From Winkia neuii subsp. neuii DSM 8576 (GTDB lineage: Bacteria; Actinomycetota; Actinomycetes; Actinomycetales; Actinomycetaceae), in contig NZ_ATUW01000003.1 of NCBI RefSeq assembly GCF_000420405.1, forward strand, positions 62,001 to 126,000: a DNA stretch of 64,000 nt. The letters are read 5' to 3'. Of the stretch, positions 43,217-52,351 are shown in pieces (the stretch's first letter is position 1; every line of letters starts with the position of its first letter). Made by a program: the position numbers and the translations under genes. The notes beneath the pieces are model-generated. The model searched no databases. It was not told the DNA's origin and saw nothing but the letters and a program-made list of their open reading frames with translations.

Positions 43217-44218
43217 CTATTTACTGCGGCTGGCCAGCTTCCACACCAGCTCAGCCGTGGGCCTATCGCACACCAGATCCGTCATTACCCCAGCATTCAA
43301 CGCCGCAAGTAGGGCCTCCGCTTTAGCTGGCCCTGCCACCACGCAGAGGCGCCTGGGGATGCGCGCCAGCACAGCCGGATTTGGCCCGGAGGCGCGTTTG
43401 TTCAACTCAATGTTGCGCCAGGTGCCATCCTTTTTTAGGAGTACCGTACACACGTCGCCTACCACGCCGGCCTTCGAGAGGGCGTAGAGTTCCTTGGTTG
43501 ACAGGTACCCGGCGGAGTAGACGTGAGAGGGCATTTCTCCCCTGAAGGCTCCTACCCCAAAGACGGCGACGTTTACTTTGCGCTGATATTCGAGTACGCG
43601 TTTTACGGCACTTTCTTGCCACATGGCTTTTTTGGTTTCGGCTTTGTCAAAAAAGGCCGGCACTGGGAAGTGAATTACGTTGGCGTTCCACCGTTCGGCT
43701 GCTTGAGAGAGGATAAAGCCCACGTGCGCGCTTCCTGAAGAGGTCGTGGACACCGCTCCGTTTAGCTGTACTACGGACACCCCCCCGGTGTCGCGGGCGG
43801 GCAGGTGTTGAACCACTTCCGAGGTAGTGTTACCCCACGCGATGCCCACTGTGTCGCCGCTTTGGACCATTTGATCCAAGGTGCCCGCGGCCACCTTGGA
43901 AACCACCTGCAGGAGCCGGTTCTGGCTGAGTGAAGCTTCGACGTCGACTACCTGCACATCCACCCTGAAACGCTGTTTGAGCTTCATCGTGAGCACAGAC
44001 TCCGTGGCAAAGGGCGGCCTTATAGTTATTTGCACGATGCCGGCCTGGCGCGCGTAGGCAAGCAGGCGGGACACCGTAGAGCGGGAAACGCCCAATTTTT
44101 TCGATATCGCTGCCATTGTCTGGGACTCGGCGTAGTAAAGGACGGCGGCTTTGCGGGCCGCCTCTACTTTCTGGCTGTCCTGAGACGTTAATGCATACTG
44201 ACCAGACATTTTACTCAT
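43217..44218 (-). CDS. SorC/DeoR-family sugar-binding transcriptional regulator
   Basis: A 333-residue regulator. The N-terminal helix-turn-helix is AAISKKLGVSRSTVSRLL, and the C-terminal ~270 residues form the SorC sugar-binding domain, with GIAWGNTTSEVV, VVQLNGAV and a GVGAF loop characteristic of phosphosugar binding. It is divergent from glpD, with palindromic TGCACA half-sites between the two, so it probably regulates glycerol genes and itself. Its ligand may be a glycerol- or triose-phosphate, by inference. ATG 44218 has TATACT 7 nt upstream; ATG 44209 is an alternative. Confidence 0.85.
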   Translation of the reverse strand: MSKMSGQYALTSQDSQKVEAARKAAVLYYAESQTMAAISKKLGVSRSTVSRLLAYARQAGIVQITIRPPFATESVLTMKLKQRFRVDVQVVDVEASLSQNRLLQVVSKVAAGTLDQMVQSGDTVGIAWGNTTSEVVQHLPARDTGGVSVVQLNGAVSTTSSGSAHVGFILSQAAERWNANVIHFPVPAFFDKAETKKAMWQESAVKRVLEYQRKVNVAVFGVGAFRGEMPSHVYSAGYLSTKELYALSKAGVVGDVCTVLLKKDGTWRNIELNKRASGPNPAVLARIPRRLCVVAGPAKAEALLAALNAGVMTDLVCDRPTAELVWKLASRSK

Positions 44219-44225
44219 AACCCAA

Positions 44226-44260
44226 AGTATAACTGCACATTTGTGCAATTCGATTGCACA
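44226..44260. promoter_or_regulatory. Operator with three TGCACA half-sites between regulator and glpD
   Basis: TGCACA (44234-44239), TGTGCA (44242-44247) and TGCACA (44255-44260) create two overlapping inverted repeats: TGCACA-TT-TGTGCA and TGTGCAA-TTCGA-TTGCACA. The repeats lie just upstream of the minus-strand -10 TATACT (44231-44226) of the regulator gene and upstream of glpD, so binding would likely repress the regulator and control glpD. The assignment to the SorC-type regulator is inference from position. Confidence 0.65.
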
Positions 44261-44327
44261 TATGACCTTGGTCCGAAACAATGTAGACAATGCTGCAATA
44301 GTGACAGGTCCAACAAAGGAGTTTGTA

Positions 44328-46070
44328 ATGACAGAAGGTGCACTAAATCCTGAACACCGCCGCGCGGCCCTGCAGGAAATGGCAAACGGCGAAGAACTAG
44401 ACATCTTAGTATTGGGCGGCGGCGTAACTGGTGCCGGCATTGCATACGATGCAGCGCTGCGCGGGCTGCGCGTTGGTATTGTCGAGGCCCAGGACTGGGC
44501 CTCAGGTACGTCCTCGCGTTCTTCTAAACTTGTCCACGGCGGCCTGCGCTACCTCTACCAGCTGGACTTCAAACTGGTTCACGAGGCTCTGACCGAGCGC
44601 GGCCTGCTGCTCGAGACCACCGCCCCCCACCTGGTTAAGAAACTGCCGCTGCTGTGGCCTTTCAAGACTCCCGTGATCGAGCGCGCCTACTCCACCGTTG
44701 GGGTAGGCATGTATGACGCCATGGCTCAGATGGCCCATCGCGGTTCGGTGCCAATTCAGCACCACGTAACCCGCAAGGGCGCCCTCTCGCTAGTTCCCGA
44801 CCTACGTCGTGATTCCCTGATTGGCGCAATGGTCTACTACGATGCCCGCGTCGACGACGCCCGCCTAGTTGTGAACCTAGTTCGCTCGGCAGTCGACTAC
44901 GGCGCCCTGGCGGCTTCGCGCACCATGGTCACAGACATGAGTAAGGATTCCACCGGCCGCGTCACTGGCGCTACTATTCGGGATCTGGAAGATGGTAAGG
45001 AATACCAGGTTCGCGCCCGCACCATTATCAATGCTTCCGGCGTCTGGACCGAGAAAACCGAAGCAATGGGCGGCACTGGCGGCGGCCTAAAGGTACTCGC
45101 TTCTAAGGGGATCCACATCGTTGTTCCCAAGGAGCGCATCAAGGGCAAGACGGGCATGTTCGTGCGCACTGAAAAGTCCGTGCTCTTCATCATTCCGTGG
45201 AAGCGCTACTGGATCATTGGTACTACCGACACCAAGTACGTCGAGGATCTGCGCAATCCCGTAGCTAATAAGACCGACATTGACTACGTGTTGGACCAGG
45301 CCAACAAGGTGCTCAACGATCCGCTCACTCACGACGACATCATTGGCGTTTACGCGGGCCTGCGCCCACTGCTGCAGCCGGGTACCAAAGATGGGGACTC
45401 CGCCAAGTCCACCAAGGTTTCGCGTGAACACACCGTTACCGAGGCCGCTCCCGGACTAGTGGTAATCGCCGGCGGCAAGCTGACCACGTACCGCCCCATG
45501 GCCGAGGACGCAGTGGACTTTGCACTCGGCGACCGCGCCAAGACCTTGAAGTCTCTAACTGCCAAGACCCCGCTGCGTGGCGCCGACGGCTACCATGCCC
45601 TGTGGAACCGCAGGAGGGTTCTAGCCGAGGATTCGGGCCTTTCCGTGGAACACATTGAAGATATGCTCGACCGGTACGGCTCCGACATCGAGCTGCTGCT
45701 CGATTCCATCGCCAAGGATGCCACCTTGGGTGAAGAGCTTGAAGGCGCTCCCGAATATTTGCGTGCCGAGGTTGCCTTCGCAGTCACTCACGAGGGCGCA
45801 ATGCACCTCGAGGACGTTCTCTGCCACCGCATCCGCCTCACCTACGAGCACAAGGATCACGGGCTTTCCGCCCTCGAGGAAATCGCCTCGATCATGGCCT
45901 CCCTGCTCGACTGGAACGATGAAAAGAAGAAATTCGAGATCGATTCCTACACCGCTCGCGTAAAGGCGGAAGATGAAGCTCGCACTGCCACCGACGATGC
46001 CTCTTCGCAGGCAATTCGCGATCACATCGGCGACGTGACTGATTTCTACCCGCTCAAAGGGCAGAACTAA
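44328..46070 (+). CDS. glpD: Aerobic glycerol-3-phosphate dehydrogenase
   Basis: FAD-dependent enzyme oxidising glycerol 3-phosphate to dihydroxyacetone phosphate at the membrane, feeding electrons to quinones. It has 580 residues: an FAD-binding GxGxxG region (LGGGVTGAGIAYDAALRG), SGTSSRSSKLVHGGLRYL, INASGVWTE, and the C-terminal DAO_C domain. ATG 44328 has an AAGGAG site at good spacing; the frame upstream overlaps the operator. It is followed by a strong terminator and then glpK. Confidence 0.95.
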   Translation: MTEGALNPEHRRAALQEMANGEELDILVLGGGVTGAGIAYDAALRGLRVGIVEAQDWASGTSSRSSKLVHGGLRYLYQLDFKLVHEALTERGLLLETTAPHLVKKLPLLWPFKTPVIERAYSTVGVGMYDAMAQMAHRGSVPIQHHVTRKGALSLVPDLRRDSLIGAMVYYDARVDDARLVVNLVRSAVDYGALAASRTMVTDMSKDSTGRVTGATIRDLEDGKEYQVRARTIINASGVWTEKTEAMGGTGGGLKVLASKGIHIVVPKERIKGKTGMFVRTEKSVLFIIPWKRYWIIGTTDTKYVEDLRNPVANKTDIDYVLDQANKVLNDPLTHDDIIGVYAGLRPLLQPGTKDGDSAKSTKVSREHTVTEAAPGLVVIAGGKLTTYRPMAEDAVDFALGDRAKTLKSLTAKTPLRGADGYHALWNRRRVLAEDSGLSVEHIEDMLDRYGSDIELLLDSIAKDATLGEELEGAPEYLRAEVAFAVTHEGAMHLEDVLCHRIRLTYEHKDHGLSALEEIASIMASLLDWNDEKKKFEIDSYTARVKAEDEARTATDDASSQAIRDHIGDVTDFYPLKGQN

Positions 46071-46075
46071 CTAGT

Positions 46076-46130
46076 TGCCCCCGCGCCCTCCGGCTCTTTT
46101 TTAGAGAAGAGCGGGTGCGGGGGCACTTTT
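46076..46130 (+). terminator. Rho-independent terminator after glpD
   Basis: The outer stem TGCCCCCGC / GCGGGGGCA with further inner pairing (CTC/GAG region), followed by TTTT. It starts 6 bp after the glpD stop, so glpK probably has its own promoter or depends on read-through. Confidence 0.8.
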
Positions 46131-46247
46131 GTATGTGTGGCCCGCAGGGTCTGCTGCCGATTCAACGGAGAGCCAGCAGCCGGCCAATCGGGTAGCATTA
46201 CCAAAAGATGCCGGCTGGATCTGGCGAAACTAATTTGGAGGACAATG

Positions 46248-47774
46248 ATGACTGACAAAGATTATGTACTTGCGATCGACCAGGGGACCACTTCCTCTCG
46301 CGCGATTTTGTTTGACCACAGTGGCGACATAGTAGCTTCGGCGCAAAAAGAACACGAGCAGATCTTTCCCAAGCCCGGCTGGGTGGAGCACAATCCCGCC
46401 GAGATTTGGGATGGGGTGCGCTACTGCGTCGCCTCCGCCCTTCAGCAGGCGCAGATCAACCGGCACTCGCTGGCCGCCGTTGGCATTACTAACCAACGCG
46501 AAACAGTCGTGGTGTGGGACAAGCACACTGGCGAACCCGTCTACAACGCCATCGTTTGGCAGGACACGCGTACCTCTAAGATCATCCGCGAGTTAGCAGG
46601 TGAGGACGGCCTTTCTAAGTATCGCGACATCTGCGGCTTGGATCTGTCCACCTACTATTCCGGCCCCGAAATCAAGTGGATTTTAGACAATGTCGAGGGC
46701 GCACGGGAGCGCGCTGAGGCCGGCGACTTGCTGTTTGGCAACACCGACACCTGGGTACTGTGGAACCTGACCGGGGGCATAAACGGCGGTGTGCACAAGA
46801 CCGACGTGACTAATGCTTCGCGCACCATGCTCATGGACATTAGAAGCCTCACCTGGCGCGAAGATATCTGCGAGGATTTCGGGATCCCGATGAGTATGCT
46901 TCCCGAAATTTGTTCGTCCTCCGAGATCTACGGTTACGGTCGTAAGAACGGACTGTTGATCGATACCCCCATTGCCGGCATCTTGGGTGACCAGCAGGCG
47001 GCTACCTTCGGGCAGGCCTGTTTCAAGAAGGGAATGGCCAAGAATACATACGGCACGGGCTGTTTCACTTTGATCAACACAGGCAAGGAACCGGTGTTTT
47101 CAAAGAATGGTCTACTTACTACCGTCGCCTACAAGATTGGCGATCAAGCCCCCTCCTACGCCCTCGAGGGGTCCATTGCGGTTACCGGGTCGCTGATCCA
47201 GTGGCTGCGAGACAACTTGGGCATTATTTCTGCTTCAGACAAGGTCGAAGAGCTCGCGCGCAGCGTTGACGACAATGGCGGGGTTTATTTTGTACCAGCC
47301 TTCTCAGGCCTGTTTGCCCCCTATTGGAAGGATGACGCTCGCGGGGTAATTGTGGGACTCACCCGCTACAACACCAAGGCTCACATTGCTCGCGCGGCTC
47401 TCGAAGCTACAGCCTTCCAGACCCGCGAGGTACTCGAGGCGATGAACGCCGACTCAGGGGTAGACCTGAAGGAACTGCGCGTGGATGGAGGCATGACCAA
47501 CAATAATTTGCTCATGCAGTTCCAAGCCGACCAGTTGGGCTGCAAGATCGTGCGCCCCAAGGTTATGGAGACCACGGCTCTGGGGGCTGCCTATGCTGCT
47601 GGCATCGCAGTCGGTTTTTGGGACGGCGAGGCCGACGTCGAGGCCAATTGGGCCAAGAAGGACGAGTGGGTTCCAGGCGAGGACCGTGAAGAATACGACC
47701 GCACGTACCGCCTTTGGAAGAAGGCAGTCACCCGCACGTTCGAGTGGGTAGACAAGGACGTCGAGACCGCGTAG
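46248..47774 (+). CDS. glpK: Glycerol kinase
   Basis: Phosphorylates glycerol to glycerol 3-phosphate. It is a 508-residue FGGY kinase: [19 protein letters not shown] at the N-terminus, the catalytic region [33 protein letters not shown], and the C-terminal [14 protein letters not shown]. Two tandem ATGs (46245, 46248) follow GGAGG; I chose the second for its 6-nt spacing. It forms the glycerol pathway with glpD. No glpF facilitator is in the window. Confidence 0.95.
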   Translation: MTDKDYVLAIDQGTTSSRAILFDHSGDIVASAQKEHEQIFPKPGWVEHNPAEIWDGVRYCVASALQQAQINRHSLAAVGITNQRETVVVWDKHTGEPVYNAIVWQDTRTSKIIRELAGEDGLSKYRDICGLDLSTYYSGPEIKWILDNVEGARERAEAGDLLFGNTDTWVLWNLTGGINGGVHKTDVTNASRTMLMDIRSLTWREDICEDFGIPMSMLPEICSSSEIYGYGRKNGLLIDTPIAGILGDQQAATFGQACFKKGMAKNTYGTGCFTLINTGKEPVFSKNGLLTTVAYKIGDQAPSYALEGSIAVTGSLIQWLRDNLGIISASDKVEELARSVDDNGGVYFVPAFSGLFAPYWKDDARGVIVGLTRYNTKAHIARAALEATAFQTREVLEAMNADSGVDLKELRVDGGMTNNNLLMQFQADQLGCKIVRPKVMETTALGAAYAAGIAVGFWDGEADVEANWAKKDEWVPGEDREEYDRTYRLWKKAVTRTFEWVDKDVETA

Positions 47775-47780
47775 GTATTT

Positions 47781-47824
47781 GAAGAACGCTAGCCCGAGGC
47801 ACTGCCTTGGGCTAGCCTTCTTTT
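47781..47824 (+). terminator. Rho-independent terminator after glpK, abutting the plsC start
   Basis: GCTAGCCC (47788-47795) pairs with GGGCTAGC (47809-47816), with an inner AGGC-ACT-GCCT stem, then CTTCTTTT directly before the ATG of the next gene. A GAAG/CTTC pair can extend the base. It would stop glpK transcription and leaves no room for a normal promoter or ribosome-binding site for the following gene. Confidence 0.8.
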
Positions 47825-48439
47825 ATGGCCCAGCTGTTTTCCGGCGGAGTGCGCCGAGCTCTCGCACGCATTGTAGTGGCCCTCTGCAGGGTCCACCTTT
47901 GCGCCGATTCGGCCCGCCCGGACCAGTTTTCCTCACCCACTATCTTCTACGCCAACCACACTTCCCATTTAGATTTTTTGGTGCTGTGGGCAATGTTGCC
48001 GCTGCGCGAGCGCATCCGCCCCGTGGCAGCAAAAGATTACTGGAGTTCTTTTCCGAGGGCGCTGCCAGCTCGCCTATTCCATGCCTATTTGGTTGACCGG
48101 AGTGGAAAGCGAAAAAAGAACCAGATTAAGGGCATGAACGAGGTTCTTACTCGCGGGGAGTCTCTGCTCATTTTTCCCGAGGGCACCCGCGGAGATGGCC
48201 GGGCCCTTGGGCATTTCCACCGAGGGATTTATCTGCTAGCTAAGCAGAATCCGCAGGTGCCGGTGGTACCGGTGCGGCTCCAAGATTTGGGGAAAATTCT
48301 GCCAAAGGGGCACCATTTGCCACTCCCTCATAAATCCTCCGTGTGCTTTTGCAGCCCGTTGTCCTTGCGCCCGGGCGAATCCCAAATTTCGTTTCTAAGG
48401 CGAGCTAGAGCCGCGCTGTTGCCTACTTCTGGCAGTTAG
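47825..48439 (+). CDS. Lysophospholipid/1-acylglycerol-3-phosphate acyltransferase (PlsC-type)
   Basis: Membrane-associated acyltransferase of phospholipid synthesis, 204 residues. The catalytic HxxxxD block is NHTSHLD (His45, Asp50), followed by FPEGTR for glycerol-phosphate binding and an RLQD strand. ATG 47825 directly follows the glpK terminator with no ribosome-binding site; GTG 47849 is an alternative start that would still keep the catalytic block. The glycerol-3-phosphate made by GlpK is the backbone of its lipid substrate. It overlaps convergent nei by 17 bp. Confidence 0.8.
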   Translation: MAQLFSGGVRRALARIVVALCRVHLCADSARPDQFSSPTIFYANHTSHLDFLVLWAMLPLRERIRPVAAKDYWSSFPRALPARLFHAYLVDRSGKRKKNQIKGMNEVLTRGESLLIFPEGTRGDGRALGHFHRGIYLLAKQNPQVPVVPVRLQDLGKILPKGHHLPLPHKSSVCFCSPLSLRPGESQISFLRRARAALLPTSGS

Positions 48440-49193
48440 GGCACCAAAAGAGGCGGCGCCCCTCCAGCAGCGCTTCTTTGACTACGCGCCCGCAACGAGG
48501 GCAGGGTTTGCCAGCGCGGTGATAGACAGCGAAGCGCCTGTCCGTTTCAGAAGCCCCTTCGCGTTTGTAGCAAGTCTGCAGAGTATCTATCACTCCCGTC
48601 CGTAGCCCTTCCCCCATAGCTTCCACCAGGTCTTCCCACAGAGATGCCAGGCGAGAGGCGGCAATATTCTTACCCTTGCGATACGGATTGATTGCCGTGC
48701 GGAAGAGGCATTCTGCCCGGTAGATGTTTCCCGGCCCCGCAACTATGGCTTGATTCATTACTAGTTTGCCGACAGGCACCGCTTTGGCGCGCACCGCACC
48801 AACAAAACGTTCTTTATCCCCGCTGCCGTTTCGAAGCGGATCCGGCCCAAGCCGGCTAAGCACGGCACGTACTCCGCCCTCGTCCAACAATTCGCAGGTG
48901 GTAGGGCCGGAAAGGTAGATGCTGCGTGAACCGTCGCTAAGTCCCAGACGCGCGTTGGGCCCGCTTTTGGCTCGCCAATCCCCGTATAGGCCCAGGTGCA
49001 CGTGTACGTAGGTGCCGGAAAAATCCAAAAAGAGGTGTTTGCCCCAGGCGAATACTTCTTTCAGCACCGTCCCGTCGAGGGTGGCGGCCTCTTTAGCAAA
49101 TCGCCCCTGCGGAGAGGACACCGCGAGCGCCTTGCCCGCAAACGCAGCGGCTAAATACTGCGCTTGCCGGTGGATCTTGTGGCCTTCTGGCAC
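48423..49193 (-). CDS. nei: Endonuclease VIII-like DNA glycosylase (Nei/Fpg family)
   Basis: Bifunctional DNA glycosylase/AP lyase for oxidised bases. It has 256 residues. The N-terminus is PEGHKIHRQA after the initiator, so the catalytic Pro2 and Glu3 are in place. The H2TH region is ADG-type (AVPVGKLVMNQAIVAGPGNIYRAE), and the C-terminal zinc finger is CPRC and CPNC. The start is GTG 49193 with AGGAGG 5 nt upstream, which rules out the TTG at 49211. PEGHxxHRxA indicates the Nei group rather than MutM. Confidence 0.9.
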   Translation of the reverse strand: MPEGHKIHRQAQYLAAAFAGKALAVSSPQGRFAKEAATLDGTVLKEVFAWGKHLFLDFSGTYVHVHLGLYGDWRAKSGPNARLGLSDGSRSIYLSGPTTCELLDEGGVRAVLSRLGPDPLRNGSGDKERFVGAVRAKAVPVGKLVMNQAIVAGPGNIYRAECLFRTAINPYRKGKNIAASRLASLWEDLVEAMGEGLRTGVIDTLQTCYKREGASETDRRFAVYHRAGKPCPRCGRVVKEALLEGRRLFWCPNCQK

Positions 49194-49245
49194 GTTTCCT
49201 CCTAAAGTCAACTATCCTAGTTTAGGCCGGCTGAAAGGGCTTTAT

Positions 49246-50589
49246 ATGCAAGACGAAATCTCGACCGGACGCGTCCGTAAGCTGATCACTGATCGTGACC
49301 TCGCCACACTCGGATCAAGAGTTCGAAAGCTGTCCCAAAATCGCGTGGTAAAACTTCTCTCGGAACTTCCCCTTGACCAGGCGGCAATCGTATTTCGACT
49401 ACTCGAAAAGAACGAATCTTTGGCAGTTTTTGAAGAGCTAGACCAAGATACCCAGGCCGATCTGATCACGGTCCTTTCGCGTTCGCAGGTGCTCGAAATT
49501 TTTCGTTCGCTCGACCCCGAGGAGCAGACGTGGCTGCTTGACGAGATGCCCTCCAAGGTGGCCAAGAAGATCGTGGCGGCGTTGGGGAGCAAAGAGATGG
49601 AGGGAGCGCTCTCTCTGCTGGGGTATCCGCGCGAATCTATTGGCAGGCGCATGTCCCCGCAAGTGCTGCGTTCGCGCCCTACCGAGACGGTAGGCGAATT
49701 GCTGGGGCGGATCCGAGCGAGCAACTCCGACAACGATGTGCTCTCTGAAATTCCAGTGCTCACCAAAGATCGCAAGCTGGTCGGCAAGGTGGAACTGAAG
49801 GCTCTGCTGGAGGCCGAAAAGCACGCTCAGGTAGCGACCCTGATGGAGGCGGATCCCTACTATTCGTTCACCTATGAGGACGACGAAAAGGTTGCGCGCG
49901 AAATTTTGCGCCACGGCGAACTAATTCATCCCATCGTCGATTCTGAGCGCCGACTAGTGGGCATCGTTCCTCTTCTAGATGCTGCGCGTATCGATTACCA
50001 CGCCGCCGAGGAGGACCACGCTCGCGCCGGTGGTGCAGAGCCCCTGCGGAGGCCGTATTTGCTCACCTCTGTGCTGAAAGTTGCGCGCTCGCGCATCGTG
50101 TGGCTTTTGGTACTGGGCATCTCGGCGACGCTGACGGTGCAGGTGCTTGAAATATTTGAAGCGACTCTCTCGCAGAAAATTGCCCTCTCCCTGTTCATTC
50201 CCCTGGTGATCGGCATTGGGGGAAACACCGGATCACAGGCGGCCACTACCGTGACTCGCGCGCTAGCCACGGGGGAAATCGACATCAAGGACGTGGGGCG
50301 GGTGGCTTTCAAGGAGGTGCGCACCGGTTTTGCAGTGGGCTCGCTATTGGCATTGGTGGCACTGGCGATTGCCTCTGCGGTATACGGTTTCGACATAGGC
50401 CTGGTAATCGCCCTCACGCTGGCGCTGAACTGTCCCATAGCCGCGACTGTGGGCGGTGTGATCCCGTTAGTTGCCAAGGCTTGCAAAGTGGATCCGGCGG
50501 TCTTTTCGACTCCATTCATATCTACCTTTTGCGATGCAAGCGGCCTGCTCGTCTACTTCCTAGTTGCTAAGGCTCTTCTTGGCCTATAG
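49246..50589 (+). CDS. mgtE: Magnesium transporter MgtE
   Basis: Mg2+ channel of 447 residues. The N-terminal superhelical N domain (residues 1-130, LLSELPLDQAAIVFRLL) and two CBS domains (~130-250, with VGKVELKALLEA and LVGIVPLLDAARID) sense cytosolic Mg2+. The C-terminal membrane domain follows, with IPLVIGIGGNTGSQAATTVTRALATGEI, NCPIAATVGGVIPL and a C-terminal segment. ATG 49246 has AAAGGG upstream; the frame extends into the divergent nei gene but that part is not MgtE. No Mg riboswitch can fit in the 52-bp gap. Confidence 0.93.
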   Translation: MQDEISTGRVRKLITDRDLATLGSRVRKLSQNRVVKLLSELPLDQAAIVFRLLEKNESLAVFEELDQDTQADLITVLSRSQVLEIFRSLDPEEQTWLLDEMPSKVAKKIVAALGSKEMEGALSLLGYPRESIGRRMSPQVLRSRPTETVGELLGRIRASNSDNDVLSEIPVLTKDRKLVGKVELKALLEAEKHAQVATLMEADPYYSFTYEDDEKVAREILRHGELIHPIVDSERRLVGIVPLLDAARIDYHAAEEDHARAGGAEPLRRPYLLTSVLKVARSRIVWLLVLGISATLTVQVLEIFEATLSQKIALSLFIPLVIGIGGNTGSQAATTVTRALATGEIDIKDVGRVAFKEVRTGFAVGSLLALVALAIASAVYGFDIGLVIALTLALNCPIAATVGGVIPLVAKACKVDPAVFSTPFISTFCDASGLLVYFLVAKALLGL

Positions 50590-51031
50590 TCCTAGGAGAG
50601 CGAGTTGAGCCACATCGCTTATATCTTTTTAATCTTAAGTGAGATATATATCTCTAAATAATGGGGCCGCGAAAAGCGAGAGTAAACAACTTATCCATTA
50701 GGCGCCTTATACATATACCGGCTTTCGTTAGGTAGGACTGAAGCCCCAGATCGAGCTCTTTGAAGCGGCAGCACGTAGTCAAACACAACTGTCTGCTATG
50801 GGCAGAAAGAACGTTAGTCCATTCACACTCGAATCAAAAAGAAAGAAACTTGGATCACAAACTTTAAATATGCGACCTTCCTTTACACCACCCCTATATT
50901 TTTCTTACGTTTTCTTTACTCATTTTTCTTTGTCAAAGTGCCCTTTTTGTCAGATTCGCGGTAGTCTCCATAGGTGCGCTCACCTAGGAGTGAGCAATCG
51001 AAGAAATGTATCCGCCTAGCAAAGGACACCG
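50590..51031. other. AT-rich intergenic region upstream of the serine transporter
   Basis: About 440 bp with no credible gene. It contains a perfect 14-bp palindrome GAGATATATATCTC (50641-50654) 50 bp after mgtE, AT-rich stretches, and near its 3' end two mutually exclusive hairpins (50971-50995). A candidate SD AAAGGA lies 5 nt before the transporter ATG. The promoter for the transporter-dehydratase operon must lie here but could not be fixed. Confidence 0.4.
50971..50995 (+). promoter_or_regulatory. Nested alternative hairpins in the sdaC-like leader
   Basis: Hairpin A is TAGGTG-CGCT-CACCTA (50971-50986). Hairpin B is GCTCAC-CTAGGA-GTGAGC (50978-50995). They share bases 50978-50986, so they cannot form together. 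This resembles an antiterminator/terminator-type switch, but there is no T-run, so translation or protein-binding control is as likely. Not a riboswitch class I recognise. Confidence 0.4.
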
Positions 51032-52318
51032 ATGTCCAACTCAAGAGTTGATTCTCAACCCCATCCCGAGTCCACTAAAGACGTCCAGAAGCCGGGCACC
51101 GGCACAGATATCACCTGGGCAGTCAGCCTATTTGGCACTGCGGTCGGCGCAGGCATTCTGTTCCTACCCATAAACGCCGGCGCGAACGGCCTGTGGCCTC
51201 TACTTATCGTCACGTTCTTAATTGGTCCCATGACCTACTTTGCCCACAGGGCCTTGTCCCACTTTGTTTGTGATTCTCCGCGCAAAGGCGAGGACATCAC
51301 CAAGGTGGCAGAAGGCTACTTTGGCCTTGGCTGGGGCCGTTTTATTACCATTTTGTATTTCATGGCGATCTTCCCGATCGTTTTGATCTACGGCGTTTCC
51401 ATCACCAACACCGTAGACTCCCTGATGGTGCACCAGTTGCACATGAGCCCCTGGCCCCGCTGGCTCCTTTCCGGCGTGTTAATCGGCGCCATGATGCTAG
51501 TTATGGTTTTGGGCCAGAAACTGATGCTCATCGTTACCTCGGCACTGGTTTATCCCCTAATCTTGTGCCTGTTCGGCATTTCGCTCTACCTGATTCCGCA
51601 CTGGAACTTCCAGGGCGGCCTCGGCGCTTTCCCTTCGTTCGGAAACCTGCTGAAGTACATCTGGATCTCGATCCCCGTTTTGGTATTCGCCTTTAACCAC
51701 TCCCCGGCTATCTCGCAGTTCTCGCTCGCAATGCAGCGCATCTACGGAGACCGGGCCACCAAGAAGGCTTCGCGCGTTCTGCTGTACACCGCTGGCATGC
51801 TAGTCGTCTTTACCATGCTGTTTGTTTGGTCTTGCGTGCTCACTTTGGGCGAAAAGGGCCTGGCAGACGCCCGCGAGGCAAACTTGCCCGTACTTTCCCA
51901 CCTAGCTAACGTGCTCCACACCCCGGTAATCGAATACCTCGGGCCGGCCATTGCCATCGCGGCAATCGTCTCCTCGTTCTTCGGACACTATCTGGGGGCT
52001 GCCGAGGGCGCAGTTGGCATCGTTCGGCAGGTTGTCCCCTCCTACGTGGGCCGGGTTGGCGAACGCCGCATTTACGGCTACGTAGCAGTGTTCGTATTCC
52101 TCTTCACCTGGGGAATCGCGATCATCAACCCCTCGATCCTCTCGCTGATCGAATCCCTGTCTGGGCCGGTCATCGCTTCGATCTTGTACCTGATGCCGAT
52201 GGTCGCCTTCTACACGGTGCCTTCGCTAAAGAAGTACCGCAATCGCGTTTCGAACATCTTTGTTATTGTGATGGGACTACTGGCGGTTAGTGCGATCATC
52301 TTCAAACTAGTCGCGTAA
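51032..52318 (+). CDS. Serine/threonine:H+ symporter (SdaC/TdcC family)
   Basis: Hydroxy-aromatic amino acid permease family transporter of 428 residues. It has about 11 membrane segments, starting with ITWAVSLFGTAVGAGILFLPINAGANG, the diagnostic region of SdaC. Others include IWISIPVLVFAFNHSPAISQF and VIASILYLMPMVAFY. It lies 33 bp upstream of the serine dehydratase gene on the same strand, giving a serine uptake-and-degradation unit. ATG has AAAGGA 5 nt upstream. Confidence 0.9.
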   Translation: MSNSRVDSQPHPESTKDVQKPGTGTDITWAVSLFGTAVGAGILFLPINAGANGLWPLLIVTFLIGPMTYFAHRALSHFVCDSPRKGEDITKVAEGYFGLGWGRFITILYFMAIFPIVLIYGVSITNTVDSLMVHQLHMSPWPRWLLSGVLIGAMMLVMVLGQKLMLIVTSALVYPLILCLFGISLYLIPHWNFQGGLGAFPSFGNLLKYIWISIPVLVFAFNHSPAISQFSLAMQRIYGDRATKKASRVLLYTAGMLVVFTMLFVWSCVLTLGEKGLADAREANLPVLSHLANVLHTPVIEYLGPAIAIAAIVSSFFGHYLGAAEGAVGIVRQVVPSYVGRVGERRIYGYVAVFVFLFTWGIAIINPSILSLIESLSGPVIASILYLMPMVAFYTVPSLKKYRNRVSNIFVIVMGLLAVSAIIFKLVA

Positions 52319-52351
52319 GTATAATCAATGCCTTTGGCAGAAAGTTGAATC

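Noticed and set aside
50798-51019. Plus-strand 73-codon frame before the serine transporter
   Set aside because: The translation is Phe/Ser-rich without family features and lacks a ribosome-binding site; it covers the hairpin leader. Considered chance.
50590-51031. Known riboswitch (glycine, T-box or Mg) before the serine transporter or after mgtE
   Set aside because: No conserved core of any of these classes was visible. Only short hairpins without a known consensus are present.
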